A stretch of DNA of 64,000 nucleotides from Cryptomeria japonica (lineage: Eukaryota > Streptophyta > Pinopsida > Cupressales > Cupressaceae), in assembly GCF_030272615.1 (NCBI RefSeq), contig NC_081412.1, forward strand, positions 142,930,247 to 142,994,246, in the 5' to 3' direction. The notes under the pieces are model-generated. The model was not told the origin of the DNA and did not search any database. It was given only the letters and a program-made list of their open reading frames with translations. Every line of letters begins with the position of its first letter. The first letter of the stretch is position 1. The position numbers were made by a program, and so were the translations under genes. Shown here piece by piece: positions 10,561 through 21,392 of this stretch.

Positions 10561-11882
10561 ATGTTTTTATGTAGTAGGTGCTGAAAAGGATTACACTTAT
10601 CTGCCAGTTGTGCTATGAATCTTCAAATGGACTGGAGTCTGCCTTGTAAGGATCAAAGTTTACTGATATTTCTTGGTGGTTGCATTTCCAAGATAGCTTT
10701 GACTTTTGCTGGATCCACTTCAATTCCTCTTTTAGATACAATGAATCCTAGGAGCTTCCCAGAGGTTACTTCAAAGACACATTTCTTAGGGTTTAATCTT
10801 ACTTTGTATTTTTCCAACCGATCAAAGGCAACTGAAAGTATGTCCAAATGTGTATTTCTGTCTATTGATTTGACCAAGAGGTCGTCAACATAATCTTCCA
10901 CAGTTGCATGCATGAGATCATGAAAGATAGTAGTCATGGCTCTTTGATATGTAGCACTTGCATTCTTTAACCCGAAAGGCATGACATTCCAACAGAAAGT
11001 TCCCCATGGACAAGTAAATGATGTTTTGTGTTGATCCTCGGGTGCGATTCTTATCTAATTATAGCCAGAGAATCCATCCATTAATGATAGCATTTCATGA
11101 CCTACTGTGAGATCAACAATCAAGTCAATGTTTGGTAATGGGAAGTCATCCTTTGGACAAGCTTTGTTGATGTCTCTGAAATCTGTGCAAATTCTGATGG
11201 TGCGATCTAGTTTACTGACAGGTACCAAGTTGGAGATCCATTTAGGGTAATCAATTGGGCATATGAATCCGACATTGAGTAATTTCTCAAGTTCTGCTTT
11301 GACTAGTAATGCCACTTGTGGATGCATTTTTCTTAATTTCTATTTGACTGGTTTTGCCCCTGGTTTGACTGTCAGATGATGCATTACCAAATCCAGATCC
11401 AATCCAGGCATATCAGCATATGACCAAGCAAAGTTGATTTGTCTCTTTTTGAAGAAACTTATAAATTTTGATCTTTCAGACTCTGTCAGTGATTGAGCTA
11501 GGAATATGTTATGTGGAACCTCTTCTGTACCGATGTTTGTTTTGATAGTCTCCTCTACCAACATGGATGATTTTTCCTCATATGATGCTGGGAGAATGTC
11601 GAGCCTTCCATCTTCCGGCGCCTCAGAGAGGTTTTCACCCTCAGATATGTCCTTTCTTTTTACTTTTTTGGGGTTAGATAGCGCCACAATGTGGTTTTCA
11701 CCATAAGACCCTTGATTTATTCTGATTTTCACATTTTTGCGACTGGAAGGTCCGACACCCTCACCAAAATATGCCATGCTATTGAGTTCTATAGTGTATC
11801 CCGCTTTATGGTCTCCAGGGGGAAGATCATCCCGTATGCCTAGATAGTCAATAAAAGCTTCATCATTTTGGAATGTATCCAA
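10561..11882 (-). pseudogene. C reverse transcriptase
   Basis: A pre-RT segment (WSYADMPGLDLDLVMHHL) leads into RT with GFICPIDYPKWISNLVPV, RICTDFRDINKACPKDDFPLP and LMDGFSGYN. The palm follows with MPFGLKNASATYQRAM and the active site YVDDLL, then LNPKKCVFEV and the thumb. The active-site aspartates are intact. Stops at 11883, 11340, 11055, 10653 and 10623 break the frame; homologous copies have Gln or Arg at the alignable sites. RT would copy the element RNA from the primer-binding site near 17577-17594. Confidence 0.9.
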
Positions 11883-13826
11883 CTATGCAGGTCCTTCATG
11901 ATCCCAGTCAATGAGTTGGTGGTGAACAAGGGGAAGCTCGTTAATGTCTTCGAAGTTAGCGGGGCTAAGAGTGAAGATGTGATTATATTCGGGTATGTCA
12001 AGGTAATTATCGAGGTCATCGATGGCACTCTCCTCATCAGTCTCGATCGCAAATGAATCCAAATTATCATCACTCATAGCGCATTCCGGAACAGGTGTTC
12101 TCATCCTATGTGATTTCAACCTAGAACCTTGAGACAAGGATTGTGTAGACTCCTCCTGGGTTGTTTCCTGACCCACTCTGAATTTGTTATAAAACTCCTC
12201 CTCTTCTGTGGGTTCACCTGGCTCTCTGAATGTCTCGGTGAGCTCGTAGTCACTGGAAGACTTGTCAGAACCCCATTCCCATTCATTGGAATCTGTGGAA
12301 TAGCAATTCTCTTGTTGAATTTTGGCAGCTTTGATTTGTAAGGCTTCTTCTGTCCTTTGGGTGTGGACCTTGGAAGTTAAGAAACCAAGTCCTTTCGAGC
12401 ATTCCTTCTTGAAAGTCAATTCAGGTTGTAAAGGTTCAATGATGCCTTCCTTTCGTAACCCCAGAGGGCTTTTTCCATCATACCCGAGTTTTTGTAGAAT
12501 TTTGAAGCCTTTGCCATATTTCTCACATGGTAGATTGACGTGATCTTGTGTTTCCTCTTCATTGTCTCTAAAAAGCATTTGGTATAAATCTTCCTCTTCT
12601 AGTTCACCCCATCTTTGAAAGATAGTAGGGTCCCATTTGAGCGTCATGATGGAGATTTGCTTGTTAGGATGTGGTCTTCCATATTCTTTTGGGGAACTCA
12701 TGACTTGTCTTAAGTACATGGTCTGATTGAAAGTATATTCCCCCATGCCTTTGTCCTGAAACTTGCCTCTAAGCTCACCTTGTTTGGATGTTGAAGGTTT
12801 TAATGACTCAGGATCAATGTATGTCGACGAAGGAACAACCTCCCGATTACTAGGAATGATGGTCTCAGTCTTTGATTTCAGGTTATTGCAATATATGAAT
12901 GGATTAGGATTGCCATTAACTGTTACCTCCACTCCATTATGAGGAAACTTAATGCATTGGTGATATGTGGATAGAACTGCCCTCATTTCATGGATCCAAG
13001 GACGTCCTAACAATATGTTATAAGTGAGATTTAAATCCAGGACTTGACAGACCACATCCTTTGTAACTGGCCCAACTCTGAGAGGTAAGATGATTGTACC
13101 CTTGGATGAACGCTCTTCGTCATCATATGCCTTAATGGTGATCTTGTTTGTAGAATTCACAGATTTATCAAAATATCCCAATTGTGTGATAGTGCTTAAT
13201 GTGCAAATGTTTAGACCTGCTCCTCCATCTATCAGGACTCGTTTTATTTGATGTTTGTGTATGAAGGCTTCAATGTGTAATAGTGCATTATGCGGCTGAC
13301 TTACAAAGACATCATCAGCTTCTGTGAAAGTAAGGGAGTGTGGAATGGAAAGGTATCCCACCATGGCTTGAAACTGGTCCACATTTAGATCATTAGGGAT
13401 AGCAGTATCTCTCAAGATTTTGTCAAGAATGGCTTTATGTGCGGGAGATATGCGTAATAGTTCAAGGATTGAAATGAGCGCGGGTGTCTTCCCTAACTGT
13501 TCTACAAGGTCATACTCAAGTTTGATTGATGAAGAAGCTGTGTTTTTAGTTGAATCACCTTGCAAAGTGATTTTACCTCGGCGGGTTGTAACATGACATT
13601 CGGAGGTAGGTTCAGAAGAAGATCCAACACTTTTTAGGACAATGTTGGGTCTCTGGGTAGAATTCTCAGACATTTTGTCCTTGATGATGATGGTAGAGAC
13701 ATAATTGTCCATCAAGATGTGATTGATAGTTGAATCATAGTTGTAGGATGCTCTGGTATAGTTGGTTTGATCCTCTGTGGCTTTAGCTTTTCCCTTGTCA
13801 TGTTTTGGGAATGGTTCCTTAAACAT
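11883..13826 (-). pseudogene. C retropepsin with G-patch-like domain
   Basis: This 647-codon open stretch is continuous with gag upstream and RT downstream. A retropepsin lies at about residues 130-300: VLIDGGAGLNIC (catalytic Asp in D-G-G form), IKAYDDEERSSKGTI and YNILLGRPWIHEM. At about residues 440-490 follows YGKGFKILQKLGYDGKSPLG, then GIIEPLQPEL and GLGFL. The glycine spacing fits a G-patch, a nucleic-acid-binding module. After it comes an acidic tail rich in Glu/Asp (DDLDNYLD). The same protease/G-patch order appears in D (18861-19855) and A2. The open stretch is bounded by a stop at 13827-13850 upstream and TAG at 11883. Confidence 0.8.
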
Positions 13827-15797
13827 CTCATGTTCTTGATTGGATGAATGTCCCTCAATCTCAATATCACCTCTATCAATGAGATCTTGTATGATGTTCT
13901 TCAGTCGATGACAATTTCCTATCTTATGACCCTTGCTCTAATGAAATTCACAATACTCATCATCATTCCACCAATTTGGTTTAACCTTTGGTTCATATGG
14001 AGGAAAATCTGGAACTGTGATTACCTTGTTTGCCACTAGCTTCTTGAAGACTGACTCAAGTGGTTCTCCCAATGGGGTGTACTTCCTTCATGATCTGGAA
14101 GTTGTTTGAGTATTCACTTGATTGTTTGTAGAACTTGATCCAGAAAAAATGAATTTGGGTTGCACTATGTTGGCATCAACAACACCATCATTGACTATGT
14201 TCTTGTTTTTATTCCAAAATCTTGGCTTGTCTTTTCCTTTAAAGTCATCTTTATTTTCCTTGAATATCTTGATGACTCCTTGTTCAATTAGGACCTTTTC
14301 TGTTGCTAAGCCTTTTTCAATAACGTCCTTGAAGGTGGACAAACAAGCTTTTCTTAGATCATAGCCAATGTCTTTGTTAACATTTTGGGTGAACATTTCT
14401 ACCATTTGTTTTTGTGGAATTTCACAAGAGCATCTGCTGGCTAGATTTCTCCATCTTTGTAAAAATGATGTAAAAGACTCTCCCTCTTTTTGCTTGGTGT
14501 TGCACAAAGTAGTGACTGATATGTCTGTCTCTATGTTGTAGGAGAAATGTTGAATAAATACCTCTGCTAAGTCACCCCATGACTTAATTCCAGGTGGAAG
14601 CTGGGAGAACCATTCCATAGCTTGATCACCTAAGCTTTGTGGGAATAATCTCATCAAATATGTCTCTTCTGCTGTTACCTCAATGCAAGCTGTGAAAAAT
14701 TGTCTTATGTGTACCTTAGGATCCCCTTTTCCTCTATACTTATCAAATTTAGGCATCACAAAGTGTGTAGGAAAAGGAGGCATTGGAATGCTCTTGTCAA
14801 ATGGATAAGGACATATGTCTCTCATTGTGTATGTTGGCTTTGGTGTATTTATGTCCTCCATTTTCTTTTGTAAGTCCTTGATTTGTTGCTCCAAATTGCT
14901 CTTAGGTGGAGATCGACTTCTTGGACCATATCCTATGTTTGAGGTACCCATTGGAGGAGGTGCATGTTGCATGTATGAATGATATTGATCATACACATGT
15001 TCATATGGAGGAGGTCTATAATGATGCTGCGTATATGGACCACTTGGTATAGATTCATGTTGAGGAACCCCATATCTATTTTGTGCATGTATACCATATT
15101 CTACAGGCATGTCATGTTCCATTGTGTTGCCCCCAAATTTGACATGAGGTTTCCTTGTGTCCAAATTTTGAGCATGCCTTTGAACATGCAATTGTTTTGG
15201 TGGTTGATCCTTAGCATTAGTATGTGATTGAGCATATTTGTCTGCATAAGACTTCCATAATGGTCTACGAAGGTAAGTATCATATGTTTGACCATGTGTA
15301 TGTGGGACCTCTAGTTTTTGAAGCAAAGCTGATGGTGATTCAAGTACCATATGTGGTCCTCTATTTCCTCCACTATTAGGTCTCCTTTGATCCATATTGG
15401 AGTGAGGTTGTTGCAAAGGTCTATGTTCCATTATTTGAGACATGTCAAAATCATGAGGTATCTTGGCTCCACTTTGTGCCATCATTTGTAAGAAGTATTG
15501 TCTATCCCTCCTCATTATTTCCTCAACCAATCGATTGAAATGGGGATTCATAATGGATTCTTCCACATTTGCTGAATGTACTGAAAAGTTGTCCACATTG
15601 TCATTGTGTGTAGCATTGTTGTTTATAGTGTCCATGTTCTCAACATTTGGAATGTTTCTATAGACATCCATGTCAGGTAATGTAGTATGATCAGAATTGA
15701 AAAAGATATCATTGTCATACTCATAAGAACTCATGTTTGCGGACTCTTGAGCTTCTTTAGTTTCTCTCCTAGATTTTTGAAGACGATTTTCAACCAT
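13827..15797 (-). pseudogene. C gag with zinc finger
   Basis: The ATG at 15797 opens the polyprotein frame (MVENRLQK); no earlier in-frame Met is credible. The first 330 residues are Asn/His/Gln/Pro-rich. The capsid-like Retrotrans_gag domain lies at about residues 360-490, with FPQSLGDQAMEWFSQLPPG, WGDLAEVFIQHF and SFTSFLQRWRNLA. A zinc finger of the plant gypsy type (EYCEFH, then KGHKIGNCHRLK) follows near 13920-13960. Stops are TGA at 14088 and TAG at 13938; both fit C-to-T change (CGA, CAG). Gag would package the RNA in the cytoplasm. Confidence 0.85.
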
Positions 15798-16289
15798 GAA
15801 CTAGGTATTGACCGAGATGTGAGAGACTAGATGAAAAATGGAAAGAGTATGGAAGACCAAGAGTTGAATGGAATGTAAATGAATCTGAAATGTACTTGCA
15901 ATGTCCAAAGTGTAAGACCAAGTATGTATGTAGTAGAGTAGGTGTGACTTCCAAAGAGAGGATAGTTTCTCTTGATGAGGTAAGCTGACCTTGACTCTAA
16001 GTAAAACCAAATGAGACCCAAAGGTAAGAAACCTTGATGAGGGACCACTTAGCAGAGTGTTGTTGTATGTAGTGTGTTGACAAAGTATGATGGGGACAAG
16101 CAAGTGACCTTTTGACTCAAGTTTAGACAAATGTGAATGTAATGAGAGATGTAAAGCAATGATGGACTTTGTGAGACCCAAGGACAGGTTGAATGCTAAA
16201 TGAAACCCTAGAGAGATGACCTAGGAAGCTCAGAATTCTGAAACTGACTGTGTTGTTTGCTGGACTGTAACAGTTTTTCAATTCTGGAC

Positions 16290-16490
16290 ACAGATGCGCC
16301 TGTATACTTCACAAACGCGGTTTCCCGACATAGGCGCTGCTCTGCTTAACACAGACGCGCTTCTGAGATTTTTTTCTTGCCAAATGCAATGTTGACTGTT
16401 GGAACACAGACACGATTCTGTCATTCATAGACGCGACTAGACAACACAGACGCTATTATGCCTGACACAGACGCGTTTCTGCAAATTTTG
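16290..16490. repeat. ACACAGACGCG array, leader copy
   Basis: About eight degenerate copies of ACACAGACGCG(T/C)TTCTG are spaced 15-50 bp apart. The same motif forms the array at 17700-17915 inside the C LTR. Confidence 0.7.
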
Positions 16491-17084
16491 TGCAATTTTT
16501 CCAATCTGTGAAGTTGTTTTGTTGTGACCCAATCTGACTGTTTGACTATTTTTCGTGACAAGAGGACATAGTGTTGATGAAGACCCAATGTTTGCAAGTG
16601 TCTAGACTCAAAATGACTCCAAGAAAAGTGTGTTGTTTGATGTAAAAATGTTTTACATACACTTGAAGACACAAAAGACACAATGTTTTTGCTGTTTGGT
16701 CTTGAATGTTTTGAATGTTTAAAATAAGTCAAGCACAATTCTTATGGCTGGCCAAGACAATAGTTGTTGATCCCACATGGGGTTTTACCCCCGAGGCTAC
16801 GTTATTCAGAGTGGATACTTAGATGCTTGACCTCACTAGCACCACCCTCGACACTCACTTCTTGGGTCATCCAAGCATCAGTCCCCATGAAAACTCCCCA
16901 TGGCGAACTTTGTATCTCTACTAAGAACCGTATGTGTGTGGGCCGCTACCAGAGGTCCGACCTCCTGCCCCAACAACTAGAAGGATTTGGGCTTCTAAAA
17001 CAAAAAGGTGCTAGTAAGGGCATCCGCTTGTGTGGCCATACATGCGGCTCTTTCAGCTCTGTAGATACAGAAGGCTCCCAGCCG

Positions 17085-17126
17085 GTAGGGGTTACGCCCT
17101 ACAACTGATCAAATAAATTTGATCAG
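17085..17126. other. Two adjacent perfect hairpins in C leader
   Basis: GTAGGG (17085) pairs with CCCTAC (17097-17102) across a 6-nt loop. CTGATCAAAT (17105-17114) pairs with ATTTGATCAG (17117-17126) across 2 nt. Either could fold in the genomic RNA leader. Confidence 0.6.
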
Positions 17127-17576
17127 ACAGGTTTATGGGGAGACATAATGTCGGTATGAACTAATTAGCACACGTTATTCATAGTTTTCACCATGAATAC
17201 ATTTGATTATAGTGGTTCGGATGAGGTGGGTTTTCCTCGCTACCACTTGGGTCGTTCTCTTCTCACTAGTAGTCCTAATGACCACACGGGAAGACAGGCC
17301 CTCTAAAGATTAAACAAAAAGAGCCTATTGCTCAAGACACAAAAGACAATGATTCAATTTTAGTGCACCAATGGAAGTGTTTGCTAGTCTATGAAAACAA
17401 GGCACACAATAAAAATCGAAAAACCCTCGCCAAGGATCTGCAACAAAGAGTTGTTAGTAGTTTGGATTTGTTTGAAATAATCACCCCTTCCTGCATGCAC
17501 ACAAGTTAGGTAAAATTTAAAACCCAAAAAGACTTTATGAAAATAGGGGCCTTCAACCAAATGATTTTGCTTCCAA

Positions 17577-17594
17577 GACAAGCTGCACCAATTT
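17577..17594 (-). other. C primer-binding region
   Basis: Directly inside the 5' LTR on the - strand the sequence reads AAATTGGTGCAGCTTGTC. Position and the TTGGTG start fit a tRNA primer-binding site. I cannot assign the tRNA, and the site differs from that of A2 and E. Confidence 0.45.
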
Positions 17595-17699
17595 TGTTAG
17601 CTAGATCTGAAAATGTTAGTCTGAAAATAAACCAAATCTGAAACCCTAAATGCAAAATCCGAAAATTGAATCAATAAAAAATGCGAAATCTCAAAACTG

Positions 17700-17915
17700 G
17701 GGAACACAGACGTGGTTACCCTCTACACAGACGCACCTCTGTGACATAGACGCAGTTCTGTGGATCACAGACGCTGACAAAAAACATAGACACACTTCCC
17801 AGACGCAGACGCGGATTAAAACGACACAGACGCGTTTCAGTAACACAGAAGTGCCTTTCGGAAACCTGCAAAATAAAATTTTGTCGAAAACACGGACGCG
17901 ATCCAAGATGTCTCA
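17700..17915. repeat. ACACAGACGCG array, LTR copy
   Basis: Roughly nine copies of a degenerate (A)CACAGACGCG motif, many carrying CpG, in the R/U5 part of the C LTR. Spacing is irregular (about 15-35 bp). Confidence 0.7.
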
Positions 17916-18433
17916 GATGCACCAGAAAATCAAAAACACGATTCGAAAGTTCGCAGATGTGGAAATGTTGAAAATATTGTCGAAAATACCAAATCTGCCA
18001 CTTCAAAATACAAAATCTACAACCAAAGGTTAAATGCAAAAGGGACAAGAGTCCCATCGGGCGTGCGAAAATGTATATGGTGAAAATGGATAACAATAAT
18101 AACAATATTGAAAGGCTAAAATGAATTCAACCACAAAACCCTAACCTAACAATCAACAAAGATCCACCATAACATATGAAGATTACCTAAGACAATGCAA
18201 ATCACATGAAATCACAAAGATTATACCATCACATGTCCAATAGGGTTTTGATCTCCATTCTTCCTATCTCCATTGATCTTGCTTGATATATTTGCTCTCA
18301 GATTTTTATGTGCACAAGAGCTCAACAAAGAACAGAATGTGGTTGCAAGTAGGATCGTAGTGTAGTCAATTGATCAAGTAGTTAGCTTATTAGGTCATTA
18401 GGTCATTAGGGTTTGATAATGAAGGAAGCATCT

Positions 18434-18442
18434 CCTTATATA
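18434..18442 (-). promoter_or_regulatory. TATA box, C LTR
   Basis: TATATAAGG on the - strand, followed by AGATGC. About 420 bp from the LTR start, a normal distance for U3. Confidence 0.65.
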
Positions 18443-18595
18443 GAAGACACTATATGAAATGGAGGGATAAGATTGAGAGGTGTAAAAGGAGGTCGGCTAT
18501 GATTAGAGGGTAGGTAAAAGAAATAATAAAATAATGAAAGGGGTAGGTAGTGTATGAATTAAGAGATGAATGACATGTGTCATGGGTAGAAAAGG

Positions 18596-18840
18596 TTAAT
18601 GAATTAATTAAATAAATAAAGATTTATTTAATTAATAGAAGAAGTGGGATAATTAAATAAATAAGAATATTTATTTAATTTAGGAAAAGGATAATTTAAA
18701 TAAATAAATGTATTTATTTAAATGAGAAATAAGGCTAGAAGAGGATAAATGAATTAATTAAATAAATAAAGATTTATTTAATTAATAGAAGAATTAAGCT
18801 TAGATAATTAAATAAATAAAATATTTATTTAATTAGACAT
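18596..18840. repeat. ATTTATTTAATTAAT repeats in C U3
   Basis: A block around GAATTAATTAAATAAATAAAG occurs at about 18599 and again at 18750, with further AATTAAATAAATA units between. Similar AT-rich blocks occur at the start of LTR D (30200-30460). Confidence 0.7.
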
Positions 18841-18860
18841 GACAATTTTAGGTGTCTACA

Positions 18861-19855
18861 ATACCCGCTCAAATATCAATTCTGAAACTTCTCAAGGTTT
18901 CACCTATGCATAAGGAAATTTTGGAGAAAGCTTTAGTGGAAACAACAGTTTCAAAAGATTTGGATGTAGATCAGTTCCAAAACATGGTAGGATACCTTAT
19001 AGCTCCTCATTGCTTATCATTTTCTGAAAATGATGACGCTTCCTTACAACATTGTCACAATGCTCCCTTACATGTTGAAGTCTCCATAAATAAAACTCAA
19101 GTCAAACATGTGCTCATAGATGGAGGAGCCGGCTTAAACATTTGTGCATTAAGTTTGATAAAAGCTTTGGGATATTCAGAGAATGCTGTAGACCCGAAAA
19201 AGAAAATAGCCATCAAGGCTTATGATGAAGCAAAACATTCTTCTAAAGGAACTATTGTGCTACTAACAAGGATAGGACCTGTGGAAAGGGATACATTGTG
19301 TCAAGTTTTAGATTTGAAACTCTCTTACAACATTCTTCTAGAAAGGCCATGGATTCACAAAATGCAAGCAGTTCCTTCTACATATCATTAATGTGTAAAA
19401 TTTCCTCATGAAGGAAAAGAGATCACTATAATTGCAGATTCCAGTCAATATTGCAATAATTTGAAACCCGCACAAGATACAAGAATTCTGCATAACAGAG
19501 AATCAGTATATCCTACTAAAGAAATTCAAGCAAAGCTATGGGAAATGTTTGAAAAAAATCTCAAGTTAAATGATGAAGGAATGGGAAAATATTCTTTGCA
19601 TAATTTTCCATTTTCCCCTAAGTCATATGGTAAGCCTACATATATTCAATCAAAGTCATCAGAAAGATCAAAACATATGTTTAAAGGAACATTTGTTAGT
19701 GCTGGAACTCTTGCAGAGGAAAATGAAGACAAAGACATTCTTGGTTGGTTGTACAAGGATGAAGACAAAACTATAGCAATAGCAGCAGAAGTCAATATTC
19801 CCATAAAATAATATGGCAAAGGATATGAAATCATGTAAAAGATGGGATATGAAGG
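18861..19855 (+). pseudogene. D retropepsin and start of G-patch
   Basis: Frame of gypsy element D, resumed after insertion C. It opens in IPAQISILKLLKVSPMHKE, which aligns with the same stretch upstream of the C protease. The catalytic motif VLIDGGAGLNICAL and IKAYDEAKHSSKGTI follow, then YNILLERPWIHKM (the usual LLGRPW has Gly replaced by Glu). A TAA at 19389 breaks the frame. The end reads YGKGYEIM, KMGYEG, the first half of the G-patch, cut exactly where LTR E starts at 19856. The GTG at 18852 is not a real start. D's gag should lie left of the window. Confidence 0.8.
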
Positions 19856-20089
19856 TGTAGACACCCAAAAATGGTCAACGCTTGCGAAGTCATACTTTAA
19901 CATTTGCGCATTGCCTCATTTTAGGTTTTTGCGTCGCATTAACATTTCTCCTATGTCACGCATTTGGTCTTTATCATTTGTGAACATCGAGTCATTCTTC
20001 TACATTCTTCAATCATCTCGTCCTCAAATTTGGTCTTCTCGACAACATTATCCAGTCATGATTTTGATCAATTTTATCCTGTCGCATCA

Positions 20090-20430
20090 ATGTGTGTATT
20101 CATTTGTCATCAATCCTCCAATCCTGTCAATCTTGCGATCGATTTGTCATCGATCGTTGTCCTCTTATCAATCTTGTCGATTTATCATCAATCCTTCAAT
20201 CTTGTCATCATGCGATCAATTTGTCATCGATCGCTGTCATGTGCAATCTTGTCATTTTGCGATCGATTTGTCATCGATCGTGGTCATTTTCAATCTTGTC
20301 GTCTTGCAATCTATTTTGTCATTAATTCTTGTCCTCTTGTTGATTTTGTCATTTTGTGATCATTTCACTATCAATCATTGTCTATCTCAATTATGTCAAT
20401 TTGGATCAATTTGTCATTGTTCCTCATCAA
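20090..20430 (+). repeat. CGATCG / TTTGTCAT array in LTR E
   Basis: Degenerate units of about 45-60 bp of the form CAATCTTGTCATTTTGCGAT, then CGATTTGTCATCGATCG. Three units hold one or two CGATCG palindromes; flanking units have decayed. TTGTCAT-rich sequence continues beyond to about 20960. The frames 19842-20492 and 19964-20359 are repeat artefacts. Confidence 0.7.
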
Positions 20431-21036
20431 TTGGCACATTTATCAATCAAATCATTTTGTCGCATTGGTCATTTATCAGTTCAAAATCATGACATTAATT
20501 ATCCTCAATCAAGACCTAATTGTCATTTTCACATTTCTAATTCGTCTTCTAGGGTTTTATGATTTATTCATTTAACCTAATTTGTCATTTCTTCCTTTAG
20601 GATTAAATAAATTACTTATTTATCCTAAGTCTTCTCATTACAATTAAATCTTTATTTAATTGGCTAATTATTCCTCTTTGTGAGTTGATTAATAAATGAA
20701 AAATTATTAATTAATTCACTAAATCCTAATTTCTAATTTCTTTCAATTTCTAATTCCTAATTTTCATCAATTTCAATTTTCTAATTTCTCAAATTTCTAA
20801 TTTCTTTTCCCTCCTATTTCATCTCCTAATTCCATGGGAATGGCATGTCAATTTGTCATAAATTGTCATAATTGACAATCAATCAATTTTGACATAGAAT
20901 GTGTCATAATTTGTCATCAATTATCAATCAATCAAATTGTGCATGGAAAGTGCATAATTTGTCATAATTTGTCATATTGATTTGCAATTTCCATTTGAGT
21001 TGCATCATGCCAATCTTGTCATTTATCCAATTTCTC

Positions 21037-21044
21037 TATAAATT
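21037..21044 (+). promoter_or_regulatory. TATA box, E LTR
   Basis: TATAAATT after TTTCTC, about 1180 bp into the LTR, with the array upstream in U3. Confidence 0.55.
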
Positions 21045-21374
21045 GGATGATTTTCAATCAAACCTGGTCCGAATTTCTATCAAACTACCGAACTTTCGTT
21101 TCTAGTACTCTTGAGCTTTTTGCTTTCAATTGTGTGAGCACTTGTAGGTGAGATCCACAAACCCATTGAAGAGGAAAGAACAACAATGGAGCCGCATGGA
21201 AGAAGCATATGGTTTGCATGACATTTTCTTTTAAATGCTTTGTTTTTGTGCCTCTATTGAATGTGCTTTGGAATTAGGTTCATTTCAATGAGAGTTCTTT
21301 TGATTGAGCTAGCATGTCTTGTGTTTTGATTGATTGATCTACTTGTTTTGATGATTCCTAATTTCTATGCTACA

Positions 21375-21392
21375 TTAACTGGTGAACTCGAC
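21375..21392 (+). other. E primer-binding site
   Basis: TTAACTGGTGAACTCGACAT directly follows the LTR. TGGTGAACTCGAC differs at one base from TGGTGAACTTGAC next to the A2 5' LTR (39656-39671, - strand), so both probably used the same tRNA primer. The tRNA is not identified. Confidence 0.65.

Larger units (their letters stand above)
15798..17576 (-). other. C 5' leader
   Basis: A long untranslated leader lies between the primer-binding region and gag. It contains a second ACACAGACGCG array (16290-16490), a more GC-rich block (16760-17110) and two adjacent perfect hairpins (17085-17126). Open frames here, such as 16764-17108 on the + strand, show no domain and I do not call them genes. Confidence 0.6.
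6890..18860 (-). mobile_element. C: Ty3/gypsy element, 5' LTR through pol
   Basis: On the - strand the order is 5' LTR (18860-17595), primer-binding region, 1.8-kb leader, gag, zinc finger, retropepsin, G-patch-like motif, RT, RNase H, integrase and 3' non-coding sequence. No chromodomain follows the integrase, which with the long interior and TGTAG ends suggests a Tat-like lineage (inference). All coding ORFs from 15797 to 8274 lie in one frame with no frameshift. B (with A1 inside) interrupts the 3' side. C itself lies in D's protease region, with ATACC at 18861-18865 as the predicted target duplication. Confidence 0.85.
17595..18860 (-). mobile_element. C 5' LTR
   Basis: On the - strand it runs from TGTAGACACC (18860) to CTAGCTAACA (17595), 1266 bp. 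The outer end is fixed because D protease sequence starts at 18861. U3 is rich in ATTTATTTAATTAAT repeats, a TATA box lies at 18434-18442, and the transcribed part carries the ACACAGACGCG array. The start resembles LTR E (TGTAGACACCC) and LTR D (TGTATACACA). The 3' LTR is outside the window, so the inner end rests on position and the TG...CA rule. Confidence 0.75.
19856..21374 (+). mobile_element. E 5' LTR
   Basis: It starts TGTAGACACCC right after D's interrupted G-patch and ends CTATGCTACA before a primer-binding site, 1519 bp. A CGATCG-rich array fills 20090-20430 and a TATA box lies at 21037. The left flank GAAGG (19851-19855) should be the target duplication; the matching right copy has been deleted with E's 3' end. 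Confidence 0.8.

Noticed and set aside
16764-17108. 114-codon + strand ORF in the C leader
   Set aside because: No domain, opposite to the element, and the region contains hairpins that explain its composition.
19842-20492. 216-codon ORF on the + strand in LTR E
   Set aside because: It spans the D/E junction and a tandem array; composition is that of the repeat.
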